From Hyphomicrobiales bacterium (lineage in GTDB: Bacteria > Pseudomonadota > Alphaproteobacteria > Rhizobiales > Xanthobacteraceae), in the NCBI GenBank assembly GCA_017305665.1, contig JAFKKH010000019.1:124001-188000 (forward strand): a stretch of 64,000 bases of DNA, given 5' to 3'. A model generated the notes under the pieces. The model did not search any database and was not told the origin of the DNA. It was given only the letters and a program-made list of their open reading frames with translations. This document shows, in pieces, positions 22,066-31,226 of this stretch. Each line of letters starts with the position of its first letter. The stretch's first letter is position 1. The translations under genes were made by a program, and so were the position numbers.

Positions 22066-23976
22066 ATGCTTCGAGGAATACGTAACGCCTCATCAAACTG
22101 GCTCGGCAAAACCATCATGACCATCGTGATGGGCCTATTGATCGTAGCCTTCGGCATCTGGGGCATCGCGGACATCTTCCGGGGCTTTGGCCAGTCGACG
22201 CTTGCCACCGTCGGCAGCACCGAGATTTCCATCGAGCAGTTCCGTCAGACCTATAATGACCGCATGCAGCAGATCGGGCGCCAGTTCGGTCGCGCCTTCA
22301 CGCCGGAGCAGGCACGCGCCTTCGGCCTCGATCGGCAGGTGCTGCAGCAGATGGTCGCGGAAGCCGCGCTGGACGAGGACGCTCGCCGCAAGGGGCTCAA
22401 CGAATCCGACGCCGAGATCAAGCGTCAGATCATGAGCGATCCCAACTTCAAGGGGACCAACGGCCAGTTCGATCCGGCGCGCTTCTCCGGCTTGATCCGT
22501 CAGGCCGGCTTCACCGAGCAGCGCTATGTCGCCGAACAACGGCACCAGGCCTTGCGCCGTCAGATCGCCGGTACCGTGACGGCAGGCGCCACCCCCTCGA
22601 AGACCTTGATCGAGGCGCTGAATCGTTTCGAGAACGAGGAGCGCACGATCGAGTACATCAAGCTCGGCGCCGCTCAGGCCGGGACCATCGATCCGCCCTC
22701 GCCCGAAGTGCTCGCGAGTTATTTCGACAAGCACAAGGTCCAGTTCCGCGCGCCCGAATACCGCAAGATTTCCTACGTCGTGATGTCGCCCGAGGAGATC
22801 GCGAAATGGACCACGGTGTCCGACGAGGACGCCAAGAAGGCCTACGAGCAGCAAAAAGAGAAGCTGTCCACGCCCGAGAAGCGACAGATCTGGCAGATCA
22901 TTTTCCCCAACGTCGCCGATGCACAGGCCGCGCGGACCAAGATCGACGGCGGCACCTCTTTCGATGACATCGCCAAGGAGCGCGGACTTGCCGCTTCCGA
23001 CGTCGATCTCGGTACGATCACCAAGTCCGACATCATCGATCCGGCCATCGCCAATGCCGCCTTCGCGCTGAAGACCGACGAGGTCAGCCAGCCGGTGCAG
23101 GGCAAGTTCGGCGTCGCGCTGGTCAAGGTCGGCAAGATCGAGCCGGGCAACCAGCCGAGCTACGAGAGCGTCTCCGCCAAGCTCAAGCACGACATCGCGG
23201 TCGATCGCGCGCGCGCGCAAGTCAACGACCTCCACAACAAGATGGAAGACGAGCGCGGCGGCGGTGCGAGCGTCGTCGAAGCCGCCAAGAAAGTCGGCCT
23301 GACCGCCGTGACTATCGACGCGGTCGATCGTTCGGGCCGCACGCCTGACGGCAAGCAGGTCACGGGAATTCCACCGGGCGTCGATCTGATCGCGCAGGCC
23401 TTCGCCAGCGACGTCGGCGTCGACAACGAGGCGCTGCAGTTCGGCAACAACGGATTCGTCTGGTTCGACGTGCTCGGCATCACGCCGTCGCGCGACCGCA
23501 CCCTCGACGAGGTCAAGGACAAGGTCGAGGCGCGCTGGCGCGACGACCAGATCACCGATCGTCTGATGACCAAGGCGATGGACCTGGTGAAAAAGCTCGG
23601 CCAGGGCGGCAAGCTCGCCGACGAGGCAACCGGGCTCGGCCTCAAGGTCGAAACCGCGAGCGCCTTCAAGCGCAACGCCACCGTGACCGGCCTGCCCGCC
23701 CCCGTCGTCACCGCCGCGTTCCGCACTGCCAAGGACGCCGCCGGACAGGCGCCGGACGCCGCCAACGAGGCGTGGGTGGTGTTCCGCGTCACCAACGTGA
23801 CGGACCCGAAGCTCGACCTCGCTGTGGACGCCATCAAGCAGTTGAAGGATAGCCTGCAACGCAGCCTGTCCGACGAGGACATCAGTCAGTATATCGCCAA
23901 GGTCGAAACCGAGATCGGCACCTCGATCAATCAGGCAGCGGTGGCGCAGGTCACCGGCGCCGGCAGCAACAACTGA
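22066..23976 (+). CDS. ppiD: Peptidylprolyl isomerase, PpiD/SurA-type periplasmic chaperone
   Basis: A 636-residue inner-membrane-anchored periplasmic foldase. It has a short cytoplasmic N-terminus, one span (about 17-35, MTIVMGLLIVAFGIWGIAD), a SurA-like N-terminal chaperone region, a central parvulin domain (about residues 270-370, including FDDIAKERG and VSQPVQGKFGVALVKVG) and a long C-terminal region ending in an Asn/Ala tail. The start MLRGIRNAS is typical for this family. Upstream open codons are rejected because they lack homology. It is followed by trpD after 39 bases. Confidence 0.92.
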   Translation: MLRGIRNASSNWLGKTIMTIVMGLLIVAFGIWGIADIFRGFGQSTLATVGSTEISIEQFRQTYNDRMQQIGRQFGRAFTPEQARAFGLDRQVLQQMVAEAALDEDARRKGLNESDAEIKRQIMSDPNFKGTNGQFDPARFSGLIRQAGFTEQRYVAEQRHQALRRQIAGTVTAGATPSKTLIEALNRFENEERTIEYIKLGAAQAGTIDPPSPEVLASYFDKHKVQFRAPEYRKISYVVMSPEEIAKWTTVSDEDAKKAYEQQKEKLSTPEKRQIWQIIFPNVADAQAARTKIDGGTSFDDIAKERGLAASDVDLGTITKSDIIDPAIANAAFALKTDEVSQPVQGKFGVALVKVGKIEPGNQPSYESVSAKLKHDIAVDRARAQVNDLHNKMEDERGGGASVVEAAKKVGLTAVTIDAVDRSGRTPDGKQVTGIPPGVDLIAQAFASDVGVDNEALQFGNNGFVWFDVLGITPSRDRTLDEVKDKVEARWRDDQITDRLMTKAMDLVKKLGQGGKLADEATGLGLKVETASAFKRNATVTGLPAPVVTAAFRTAKDAAGQAPDAANEAWVVFRVTNVTDPKLDLAVDAIKQLKDSLQRSLSDEDISQYIAKVETEIGTSINQAAVAQVTGAGSNN

Positions 23977-24015
23977 CGGGCCCGACGACGTCCCGCCATT
24001 TCCTGAAAGCATCTG

Positions 24016-25029
24016 ATGGACGATCTCAAGGGCCTGATCGGAAAAGTCGCCACCGGCGCAACGTTGACGCGCGACGAGGCTTCGTCCGCGTTCAACAGCA
24101 TGATGTCGGGTGAAGCGACGCCGTCACAGATGGGTGGCCTTCTGATGGCGCTGCGGGTGCGCGGCGAGACCGTCGACGAGATCACCGGCGCGGTTGCCGC
24201 GATGCGCTCCAAGATGCTGGGCGTCAAGGCACCACCCGACGCGGTGGACGTGGTCGGCACCGGCGGCGACGGCTCCGGCTCCGTCAACGTCTCGACCTGC
24301 GCCGCCTTCATCGTCGCAGGCGCCGGCGTTCCCGTCGCCAAGCACGGCAACCGTGCGCTGTCCTCGAAATCCGGCGCCGCCGATTGTCTGGCCGCGCTCG
24401 GGGTCAAGATCGACCTCACACCCGAACAGGTCGGCCGCTGCATCAAGGAGGCCGGCATCGGCTTCATGTTCGCGCCCACCCATCATCCGGCGATGAAGAA
24501 CGTCGGCCCCACCCGGGTCGAACTGGCGACCCGGACCATCTTCAATCTGCTCGGCCCGCTCTCCAATCCCGCCGGCGTGACCCGGCAGATGGTCGGCGTG
24601 TTCTCCCGGCAATGGGTGCAGCCGCTGGCGCAGGTCCTGAAGAATCTCGGTTCCGAAGCGGTGTGGGTCGTGCACGGCTCCGACGGACTCGACGAAATGA
24701 CCATCACGGGTCCGACGTTCGTGGCGGCGCTCGAGAACGGCAATATCCGCTCGTTCGAGATAACCCCGGAAGATGTCGGCCTTCCGCGCGCCCATGGTGA
24801 TGCATTGAAGGGCGGTAACGCCGAGGCCAATGCGGCCGCACTGCGCGGCGTGCTCGAGGGCAAGCCCAGCCCCTACCGCGACGTGGCGCTGCTCAATGCC
24901 GCGGCCGCGCTGATCGTCGGTGGCAAGGCAAAAGACCTCAAGGCCGGCGTCGCGCTCGGGGCGAAATCGCTCGACAGCGGTGCCGCCATGACCAAGCTGA
25001 AACAACTGATCGCGGTATCCAACGGTTGA
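24016..25029 (+). CDS. trpD: Anthranilate phosphoribosyltransferase
   Basis: Second committed step of tryptophan synthesis: anthranilate plus PRPP gives phosphoribosylanthranilate. The 337 residues carry the PRPP-binding loop [31 protein letters not shown], the anthranilate-site [15 protein letters not shown] and [12 protein letters not shown]. It starts the trpD-trpC-moaC unit. No trpG is present between ppiD and trpD, so the anthranilate synthase glutaminase must be encoded elsewhere. Confidence 0.98.
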   Translation: MDDLKGLIGKVATGATLTRDEASSAFNSMMSGEATPSQMGGLLMALRVRGETVDEITGAVAAMRSKMLGVKAPPDAVDVVGTGGDGSGSVNVSTCAAFIVAGAGVPVAKHGNRALSSKSGAADCLAALGVKIDLTPEQVGRCIKEAGIGFMFAPTHHPAMKNVGPTRVELATRTIFNLLGPLSNPAGVTRQMVGVFSRQWVQPLAQVLKNLGSEAVWVVHGSDGLDEMTITGPTFVAALENGNIRSFEITPEDVGLPRAHGDALKGGNAEANAAALRGVLEGKPSPYRDVALLNAAAALIVGGKAKDLKAGVALGAKSLDSGAAMTKLKQLIAVSNG

Positions 25030-25039
25030 GGACGAGGAC

Positions 25040-25861
25040 GTGGCCGACATCCTGACCAAGATCGAAGCCTACAAGCGCGAGGAAATCGCGAACGCCAAGC
25101 GTGTGCGCTCCATGAGCGAGGTTCTGGCGGCCGCAAAGGCCGCATCGCCGCCGCGCGGCTTCGTGCGCGCGCTCCGCGCCAAACTTGCACGTGGCGATTA
25201 TGGACTGATTGCCGAGGTCAAGAAGGCTTCGCCCTCCAAGGGCCTGATCCGCGCCGACTTCGATCCGCCGGCGCTCGCGCGCGCCTACGAAGCCGGCGGC
25301 GCGGCCTGCCTTTCGGTGCTGACCGATACGCCCTCGTTCCAGGGCCATCTCGATTTCATGGTCGCCGCACGCGCCGCCACCGCGCTGCCGGTGCTGCGCA
25401 AGGATTTCATGTTCGACACCTATCAGGTGGCGGAGGCGCGGGCGCATGGGGCCGACTGCATCCTGATCATCATGGCCGCGCTCGATGACGCCGCCGCGGC
25501 AGACATCGAAGCCGCCGCGCTCGACCTCGGCATGGACGTGCTGCTCGAGGTGCACGACCGCGCCGAGCTCGACCGCGCGTTAAAGCTGCGTTCGCCGATG
25601 GTCGGCGTCAACAACCGCAACCTGCGCACCTTCGAGACCACGCTCGCGACCAGCGAGGCATTGGCGCCGCTGATCCCGAAAGATCGCCTGATGGTCGGCG
25701 AAAGCGGCATCTTCACCTCGGCAGACCTCGCGCGGCTCGAGCGTGTCGGCATGTCGACGTTCCTCGTCGGCGAGAGCCTGATGCGCCAAGCCGATGTCAC
25801 CGCGGCCACCCGCACCCTGCTAACGCGGGACAGTGCGCCGCGCGCCAACGCGGCGAGCTGA
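25040..25861 (+). CDS. trpC: Indole-3-glycerol-phosphate synthase
   Basis: Closes the indole ring to make indole-3-glycerol phosphate. A TIM barrel of 273 residues with the catalytic region [16 protein letters not shown], the loop [21 protein letters not shown] and the closing [15 protein letters not shown]. Initiation is at GTG (25040), 10 bases after the trpD stop, supported by GAGGACGAGG directly upstream. The moaC ATG begins 2 bases after its stop. Confidence 0.97.
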   Translation: MADILTKIEAYKREEIANAKRVRSMSEVLAAAKAASPPRGFVRALRAKLARGDYGLIAEVKKASPSKGLIRADFDPPALARAYEAGGAACLSVLTDTPSFQGHLDFMVAARAATALPVLRKDFMFDTYQVAEARAHGADCILIIMAALDDAAAADIEAAALDLGMDVLLEVHDRAELDRALKLRSPMVGVNNRNLRTFETTLATSEALAPLIPKDRLMVGESGIFTSADLARLERVGMSTFLVGESLMRQADVTAATRTLLTRDSAPRANAAS

Positions 25862-25863
25862 CC

Positions 25864-26376
25864 ATGGCTCGCAAATCCAAAACGTCCGCCCTCACGCACA
25901 TCGATGCCAAGGGCGAAGCGCGCATGGTCGATGTTTCGGCCAAGCCCGCGACCGAACGCGTTGCGGTCGCAGAAGGCCTGGTGGTCATGACCAAGGCCAC
26001 GCTCGCCATGATCGAGAGCGGCAACGCGAAAAAGGGTGACGTGCTCGGCACCGCACGCGTCGCAGGGATCATGGCTGCGAAGAAGACATCCGACCTGATC
26101 CCGCTCTGCCATCCGCTGGCGCTGTCGAAGGTCACGCTCGACATCGAGCCGGACGCGAAAATCCCCGGCTGCCGCGTCCGCGCCAGCGTCAAGGTGTCCG
26201 GCCCGACCGGCGTCGAGATGGAAGCTCTCACCGCCGTCTCGGTGGCCTGCCTGACGATCTACGACATGATCAAGGCCGTCGAACGTGGCGTGCGCATCGA
26301 GGGCATCCGCCTGATCGAGAAGAAGGGCGGCAAATCCGGCCACTACCTCGTGACGGATTCTCCGTCAGTGAAATAG
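25864..26376 (+). CDS. moaC: Cyclic pyranopterin monophosphate synthase (MoaC)
   Basis: Converts 3',8-cyclo-GTP to cyclic pyranopterin monophosphate in molybdenum cofactor synthesis. The 170 residues include [12 protein letters not shown] at the start, the active-site [27 protein letters not shown] and [12 protein letters not shown]. It is tightly coupled behind trpC. In relatives moeA follows directly; here a 2.7-kb block beginning with a palindromic repeat separates them. Confidence 0.97.
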   Translation: MARKSKTSALTHIDAKGEARMVDVSAKPATERVAVAEGLVVMTKATLAMIESGNAKKGDVLGTARVAGIMAAKKTSDLIPLCHPLALSKVTLDIEPDAKIPGCRVRASVKVSGPTGVEMEALTAVSVACLTIYDMIKAVERGVRIEGIRLIEKKGGKSGHYLVTDSPSVK

Positions 26377-26382
26377 TGTGGT

Positions 26383-26540
26383 GGTTCAGAAGTTCGCTTC
26401 ATTTTCCCTGCAAACGCCTTTCAAGCGAACTTCTGAACCTAAACCGCACGAGAATTATAAATTTGCTAGTGCCCTTTCGAATCTGAAGTTCGCTCGGCAG
26501 GTGCGGCACAGTGAGGCGAACTTCAGATTCGAGGCACTAG
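26383..26540 (+). repeat. Bipartite palindromic element, copy 1 (moaC side)
   Basis: Two stem-loops. SL-A has perfect 17-base arms, GGTTCAGAAGTTCGCTT at 26383-26399 and its complement at 26423-26439. A 26-base spacer follows. SL-B has arms at 26466-26493 and 26516-26540 (CTAGTGCC then TCGAATCTGAAGTTCGC) that pair over 25 bases with a 3-base bulge. The same two modules with the same 26-base spacer occur at 50797-50970 in reverse orientation. The element begins 6 bases after the moaC stop. Its final 18 bases are also the last five codons and stop of the convergent SPW gene. Confidence 0.88.
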
Positions 26541-26918
26541 CGGCTGGTCGTCCTCACGCAGTTCGGGGTGGAGGGCTTCGTCCTCCTTGTCGTAGACCAG
26601 CCATATTTCCAAAGCGGCCATGAACGCGACCACGACGCCGATACCGATGCTGTAGTGCATGGCGTTGGTATGGGTGAATCCCAGGAGCCACGGCGAGGCG
26701 ATCAGCCAGAAACCGAGCAGCAGGTTGATCCACTCTTCCCACCACGCGAACGCCAGCACGGCGGCGATGGAGATGATCCCGATTGCCGCCGCGCAGATCC
26801 AGAAATCGACATCGGTCGCGGCCGTCGCGCGCGACAAAAACCAGGTCGACGCGAACAACACGATCGCAAGCACAAGATTGTAGATATCGAGAACCGATTC
26901 AGGTCTCCACCTTGGCAT
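26523..26918 (-). CDS. SPW repeat membrane protein
   Basis: A 131-residue integral membrane protein with four hydrophobic segments and a clear SPW motif in LIASPWLLGFTHTNA; an earlier related hairpin carries LVLAIVLFASTWFLS. SPW proteins are of unknown function. Translation starts at an ATG preceded by GGAGG at 6 bases, a very strong site. The last five residues (LVPRI) and the stop codon come from the palindromic repeat, so the original C-terminus was probably replaced when the element arrived. Confidence 0.85.
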   Translation of the reverse strand: MPRWRPESVLDIYNLVLAIVLFASTWFLSRATAATDVDFWICAAAIGIISIAAVLAFAWWEEWINLLLGFWLIASPWLLGFTHTNAMHYSIGIGVVVAFMAALEIWLVYDKEDEALHPELREDDQPLVPRI

Positions 26919-26945
26919 TGTCGCCTCCTCTGAAATTCAGCCCTT

Positions 26946-28289
26946 TCATGACGTCGGTCGCAACGGAACATACTCTTCGTCGATTGCCTTGCCGGTGTAA
27001 TCGGTCATCAGCACGGTCGCGATGATGGTGATCACCGCGCAGAGCGCAATGTAGATCGCGATCGCCCACGGCGAATGATAGACGCCGAACAGCCAGGTCG
27101 CGATCAACGGCGCCGGTCCGCCGGCGATGACGGAGGCGAGCTGGTAGCCGAGCGAGGAGCCGCTATAGCGCAGCCGCCCGGTGAAGCTCTCGGCGATCAG
27201 CGCGGCCTGAGGGCCGTAGAGCATGTCATGAGGAATCAGCGACAGGATGATCGCAAAGAAGATGACGGCGCTCGAGCCGGTGTTGAGCATCGCAAAATAG
27301 ATGAAGCCGAACACACCGGTCGTCACTGCGCCGATCAGATACATGTTCTTGCGGCCGATTCGATCGGACAAATGACCGAAGAATGGAATCGAGAAGAAGG
27401 ACACCACCGAAGCGCACAGAACCGAGGTCAGCAGAAAATCGCGAGACACGTGCAGTGTCCCGATGCCGTAAGCGAACACAAAGGCGGTGAAGATGTAGAA
27501 CGGCGCCTGTTCTGCCATGCGCGCGAAGGCCGACAGCAGGATCTCGCGAGGATGCTCGCGGAGGACCGTCAGCATGGGCGTCTTGTCCACCTTGCGCGCG
27601 GCGACGATGCGCGTGAACACCGGCGTCTCCAGAATGCCCATCCGGATATAGAGCCCGACGCCGACGAGAATCAAACTCAGCGCGAACGGAACGCGCCAGC
27701 CCCATGCGAGAAAGGCCTCGCCGGACATTTGGCTGAAGGCGAGCACCGCGAGGTTAGCGAGGAATAACCCGCACGGCACACCGAACTGCGGCCACGAGGC
27801 GACGAGCCCGCGCGAGTGGTTGTTACGGGCCCATTCCATCGACATCAGCACCGAACCGCCCCACTCACCGCCCACGCCGATACCCTGGATGAACCGCAGG
27901 ACCGTCAGGATCACCGCACCCCAGATGCCGACGCTGGCGTAGGTCGGCACCAGCGCCACGGCGAAGGTCGCCAGTCCCATCAGCAGCAGCGTCGCGATCA
28001 GGGTCGACTTGCGCCCGATACGATCGCCGAAATGGCCGAAAATCGCCGCGCCTATCGGGCGGGCGATGAATCCGACGGCATAGATCGCAAAGGCTTCAAG
28101 GGTGCCGACCCAGGGATCGGAATGCGGAAAAAAGAGCTTTGCGAACACCAGCCCGGTGACGGTGCTGTAAAGGAAGAAATCGTACCATTCGATCGCAGTG
28201 CCGATCGTGGAGGCGATGACGGCACGGCGCAATTGCACCTGGTGTTCGTCGGGCGACAGTGGGGTAGCATTGATATCGAGCGTGGCCAT
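26946..28289 (-). CDS. MHS-family MFS transporter (metabolite:H+ symporter)
   Basis: A 447-residue twelve-span transporter. Diagnostic features of the MHS (ShiA/ProP/KgtP-like) family are EWYDFFLYSTVTGLVFAKLF in helix 1, the loop-2 motif GHFGDRIGRKSTL, RFIQGIGVGGEWGGSVL before helix 5, and the second-half copy GHLSDRIGRKNMY. Substrates in this family are small organic acids, betaines or shikimate; this one is not identifiable. The start MATLDINATPL is chosen with GAGGA 8 bases upstream, rejecting a 38-codon open extension. It follows no operon partner except the SPW gene downstream. Confidence 0.88.
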   Translation of the reverse strand: MATLDINATPLSPDEHQVQLRRAVIASTIGTAIEWYDFFLYSTVTGLVFAKLFFPHSDPWVGTLEAFAIYAVGFIARPIGAAIFGHFGDRIGRKSTLIATLLLMGLATFAVALVPTYASVGIWGAVILTVLRFIQGIGVGGEWGGSVLMSMEWARNNHSRGLVASWPQFGVPCGLFLANLAVLAFSQMSGEAFLAWGWRVPFALSLILVGVGLYIRMGILETPVFTRIVAARKVDKTPMLTVLREHPREILLSAFARMAEQAPFYIFTAFVFAYGIGTLHVSRDFLLTSVLCASVVSFFSIPFFGHLSDRIGRKNMYLIGAVTTGVFGFIYFAMLNTGSSAVIFFAIILSLIPHDMLYGPQAALIAESFTGRLRYSGSSLGYQLASVIAGGPAPLIATWLFGVYHSPWAIAIYIALCAVITIIATVLMTDYTGKAIDEEYVPLRPTS

Positions 28290-28472
28290 GGACGTGTCCT
28301 CGCGACAGACGCCCCTCCCGCGAATTGCGGCTGCTTGAAAAACACTTGCCGCTGCATGGGGTTCCAACGTTTTACATGACTCGGCAATAGACTTTCGGAG
28401 CATTCATCTCGCAGCGCTCGGCTATTGGCCGGCCGCCGTTGCCGCCAATGGCCGATTTTCGTACACAGCCTT

Positions 28473-29093
28473 ATGACTTTGTTGCCAGGCTCCGCCGACG
28501 CGCTTCTGTTCGATCTCGGCCGCGTCGTCCTCGATATCGATTTTACGAAGACGCTTGCCTGCTGGGCGGGCCACGCAGGCTGCACGCCGGCCGATATCGC
28601 CGCGCGGTTCGTTCGCGATGACGTCTACAAGCAGCACGAACGGGGCGAGATTTCCGATGAGGCGTTCTTTGCGGCGCTCCGCGGCCTGCTCAAGCTCGAC
28701 CTGTCGGATGCACAATTCCTCGAAGGCTGGAATGCGCTATTCGCAGGCGAGATGCCGGGAATCGCGGCGTCGCTGGCGCGGGCACGGCAACACCTGCCGC
28801 TGTATGCCTTCTCCAACACCAACCGCGCGCACGCGGCGTATTTCTCGAAGCAACACGCCGATCTGATGGGTCATTTCCGCGAGACGTTCCTGTCATCCAG
28901 CATCGGCCTGCGCAAACCCGAACCCGAGGCCTACCGGCACGTGATCGCCGCCATCGGCGTGCCTGCGCAAAGGATCGTGTTTTTCGATGACCTGATCGAG
29001 AATATCGAAGGCGCGCGTGCGTGCGGTCTCACCGCCGTTCATGTAACGTCGGCGAATGACGTCGCCGACGCGTTGGCGGCGCTGAAAATCTAG
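28473..29093 (+). CDS. HAD superfamily hydrolase
   Basis: A 206-residue haloacid dehalogenase-like phosphatase. Motif I is LLFDLGRVVLDID (nucleophile Asp14, with Gly at the usual second acid as in the DLGGV subgroup). Motif II is YAFSNTNRAH, motif III the Lys in GLRKPEPEAY and motif IV the Asp pair in IVFFDDLIEN. The cap between motifs I and II is a small helical C1 type. The ATG at 28473 fits the domain start. Substrate unknown. It precedes moeA by about 10 bases. Confidence 0.88.
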   Translation: MTLLPGSADALLFDLGRVVLDIDFTKTLACWAGHAGCTPADIAARFVRDDVYKQHERGEISDEAFFAALRGLLKLDLSDAQFLEGWNALFAGEMPGIAASLARARQHLPLYAFSNTNRAHAAYFSKQHADLMGHFRETFLSSSIGLRKPEPEAYRHVIAAIGVPAQRIVFFDDLIENIEGARACGLTAVHVTSANDVADALAALKI

Positions 29094-29103
29094 GAGAATG
29101 CCC

Positions 29104-30318
29104 GTGGCCTTGATGGCGGTCGCCGATGCCTTTGCTGCGATCCTCGACGGGGTAACGCCCCTGCCGGAGGAGATGGTCAGTCTCGACGCCGCGCATCGAC
29201 GCGTGCTGACGCGCGACCTCGCCTCGCGCCGCTCGCAGCCACCGGTCGCGATGTCGGCGATGGACGGTTACGCGGTGCGCGCCGCTGACGTCACCAGCGT
29301 GCCCGCGCGGCTGCGCGTCATCGGCGAGATCGCCGCGGGGCGTCCGTTCGCACGGCCGCTTGCCGCCGGCGAGGCGCTGCGGATCTTCACCGGCGGCGTG
29401 CTGCCCGATGGCGCCGATACGGTCGTGATCCAGGAAAACACCGAGCGCGACGGCGATTTTGTAGTCATCAAGGAAACCGCCGCGCCTGGAAAAAACATTC
29501 GCGCCGCGGGCATTGATTTTCACGAAGGTGATGTGCTGCTGCGCGCCAGCACCCGTCTGCTGGACCGTCATCTCTCGCTCGCGGCCGGCATGAACTATCC
29601 CGAGTTGCCGGTGCATCGCCGCCCGAAAGTCGCGGTGCTCGCGACCGGCGACGAGCTGGTGCTGCCGGGATCGACGCCCGGCCCCGGCCAGATCGTGCTC
29701 TCCAACGGCTATGCGCTGCGCGCACTGGCCCAGAGCGAAGGGGCAGACGCCATCGACCTCGGCATCGCCGCCGACACGATGGAGGCGACCACCGACGCGA
29801 TCCGTCGCGCCCGCGACAGCGGCGCCGATATCCTTGTCACCACCGGCGGCGCCTCGGTCGGCGACCACGACTTGGTCAAGCGGGCGCTGGAGGCCGAAGG
29901 CGTCGCGATGGCGTTCTGGCGGATTGCGCTCCGGCCCGGCAAGCCGATGATGCACGGACGGCTCGGCGCCATGCGCGTGATCGGCCTGCCCGGCAATCCC
30001 GTTTCCTCCTACGTCTGCGCGTTCCTGTTCATGGTGCCGTTGCTTCGCGCGCTGTCGGGGCGCAAGGACATCCATCATCGCGTGGAACAGGCCGTGCTGG
30101 GACGCGATGTCGCCGCCAATGACATCCGGCAGGATTATCTGCGCGCCCGGCTCACGCCCGCACCCAACGGGCCGCCGGTCGCGACCCCGGTCAATCATCA
30201 GGACAGTTCGCTGCTCGGCAATCTCGCAGCCGCGGACGCGCTGGTGATCCGGCCGCCACTGGCACCGGCCGCCAGCATGGGCGAGCCCTGCGTCATTCTG
30301 CGATTGCCGCAAGCGTAA
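29104..30318 (+). CDS. moeA: Molybdopterin molybdenumtransferase
   Basis: Inserts molybdate into adenylated molybdopterin. The 404 residues contain the MoeA N-terminal region with SAMDGYAVRAADV, GRPFARPLAAGEALRIFTGG, the molybdopterin-binding MogA-like domain (VAVLATGDELVLPG, TTGGASVGDHDLV) and GLPGNPVSSYVCAF. GTG at 29104 is preferred because AGGAG lies 7 bases upstream; an ATG at 29098 leaves 1 base. In many rhizobia it directly follows moaC, whereas here four features intervene. Confidence 0.93.
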   Translation: MALMAVADAFAAILDGVTPLPEEMVSLDAAHRRVLTRDLASRRSQPPVAMSAMDGYAVRAADVTSVPARLRVIGEIAAGRPFARPLAAGEALRIFTGGVLPDGADTVVIQENTERDGDFVVIKETAAPGKNIRAAGIDFHEGDVLLRASTRLLDRHLSLAAGMNYPELPVHRRPKVAVLATGDELVLPGSTPGPGQIVLSNGYALRALAQSEGADAIDLGIAADTMEATTDAIRRARDSGADILVTTGGASVGDHDLVKRALEAEGVAMAFWRIALRPGKPMMHGRLGAMRVIGLPGNPVSSYVCAFLFMVPLLRALSGRKDIHHRVEQAVLGRDVAANDIRQDYLRARLTPAPNGPPVATPVNHQDSSLLGNLAAADALVIRPPLAPAASMGEPCVILRLPQA

Positions 30319-30322
30319 CGTC

Positions 30323-31012
30323 CTACGCCGCGGCGACGTCCTGCGCGGTCATCGTGAACGCCAGCGTGTAGCGCCCTGTCAGGGGTTCGCCCTGCGCGCC
30401 CATGCCTTGCAGCGCGGACACCGAAAACCGGTCCGACACGGCATCCCGCACGACATCGGGATCGTAACCCGACAGCAGCACGATCCAGTCCGCCACGCCG
30501 TCCGCGCCACGAATCTGCTGCTCGGTCGTCCGCGAACGCGTTTGCGGCGTGTCGGTGATCAGGAGATGCGCCCCCGTCAGCCCCGGCTTCGAGGCCAGAT
30601 CACGCAACGTCGCCGTGAGCGCGGTGCTCAGACCTTCCTCCTGCCCGCTTCCAGCCGACAGCCTGATAGTCGCCAGCGCCGTCGCGACGCCGCCGCCAAA
30701 ACTCGCGGCGACCCGGCACTGGCTACGCACCATGTTCAGGTGATGCGGCATCATCTTGGTCGACCACGGCGTCGGCGCATTGAGCCGGTCGAGATAGCCT
30801 TGGGACGTCAGGGTTTCGTACTGCTCGAGTTCGTAAAGCACGAAGAAGCCATCGACATCACGCGTGCTGGTCCAGCGCGAACCGCGGCGAAAGCCGGCAA
30901 TGCTCATGCGCTCCGGAAAATGCTCGTGCGAATGCCAGTCGCCGAACTCCGCGCGCTGTTCGGTGCGGATCGTCCACCACATGGCAACGGCGGCCTTGCC
31001 CAGAAGCGACAT
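30323..31012 (-). CDS. Uncharacterised protein, possible dimeric alpha-beta barrel fold
   Basis: A 229-residue cytoplasmic protein of no family I can name. Two similar alpha/beta halves are suggested: the first includes [25 protein letters not shown] and the [11 protein letters not shown] strand, the second [14 protein letters not shown] and [10 protein letters not shown]. The [10 protein letters not shown] segment recalls EthD-like or NIPSNAP-like dimeric barrel proteins. The start [10 protein letters not shown] is supported by GAGGG upstream. It is convergent with moeA (4 bases) and divergent from lexA. Confidence 0.6.
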   Translation of the reverse strand: MSLLGKAAVAMWWTIRTEQRAEFGDWHSHEHFPERMSIAGFRRGSRWTSTRDVDGFFVLYELEQYETLTSQGYLDRLNAPTPWSTKMMPHHLNMVRSQCRVAASFGGGVATALATIRLSAGSGQEEGLSTALTATLRDLASKPGLTGAHLLITDTPQTRSRTTEQQIRGADGVADWIVLLSGYDPDVVRDAVSDRFSVSALQGMGAQGEPLTGRYTLAFTMTAQDVAAA

Positions 31013-31098
31013 GCTGACCCTCGATGTTTCAAGGAACGCGTTTGAGACACGATCGGAAAGCAAACTGCCCCGCGTTGACGTTAAATTAAATAGTTGCG

Positions 31099-31113
31099 GA
31101 ACACATATGGAAC
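31099..31113. promoter_or_regulatory. SOS box upstream of lexA (GAAC-N7-GAAC)
   Basis: GAAC, seven bases, GAAC matches the alphaproteobacterial LexA operator exactly. It ends two bases before a TATAGT that could be the lexA -10 element (31115-31120), about 115 bases before the lexA start. Autoregulation is expected. Confidence 0.85.
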
Positions 31114-31124
31114 ATATAGTGTCC

Positions 31125-31139
31125 GTTCATGATTTGTTT
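31125..31139. promoter_or_regulatory. Second, imperfect SOS box (GTTC-N7-GTTT)
   Basis: GTTC-N7-GTTT differs from the consensus at the last base and lies 11 bases downstream of the perfect box. Paired binding of two LexA dimers would tighten lexA autorepression; that is inference. Confidence 0.5.
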
Positions 31140-31226
31140 CGAGTAACTCATGCCGCTGGACGGAGGGCCCAAAACCCGATGTCCCGGATTCGAACGGCAG
31201 ACGCCATCAACTGGGGATTGGTCGAG

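Noticed and set aside
22135..24012. A 625-codon open frame on the minus strand opposite ppiD
   Set aside because: Same codon-bias shadow; no ribosome site and no recognisable motif, while ppiD has a clear span and parvulin domain.
23977..24015. A missing or tiny trpG between ppiD and trpD
   Set aside because: Only 39 bases separate the genes, so no gene can be hidden there; trpG or a trpEG fusion must be elsewhere, which is common in rhizobia.
31183..31200. GGATTCGAACGG, resembling a tRNA T-arm on the minus strand, just upstream of lexA
   Set aside because: No acceptor, D-arm or anticodon arm can be folded around it, and the surrounding bases belong to the lexA leader.
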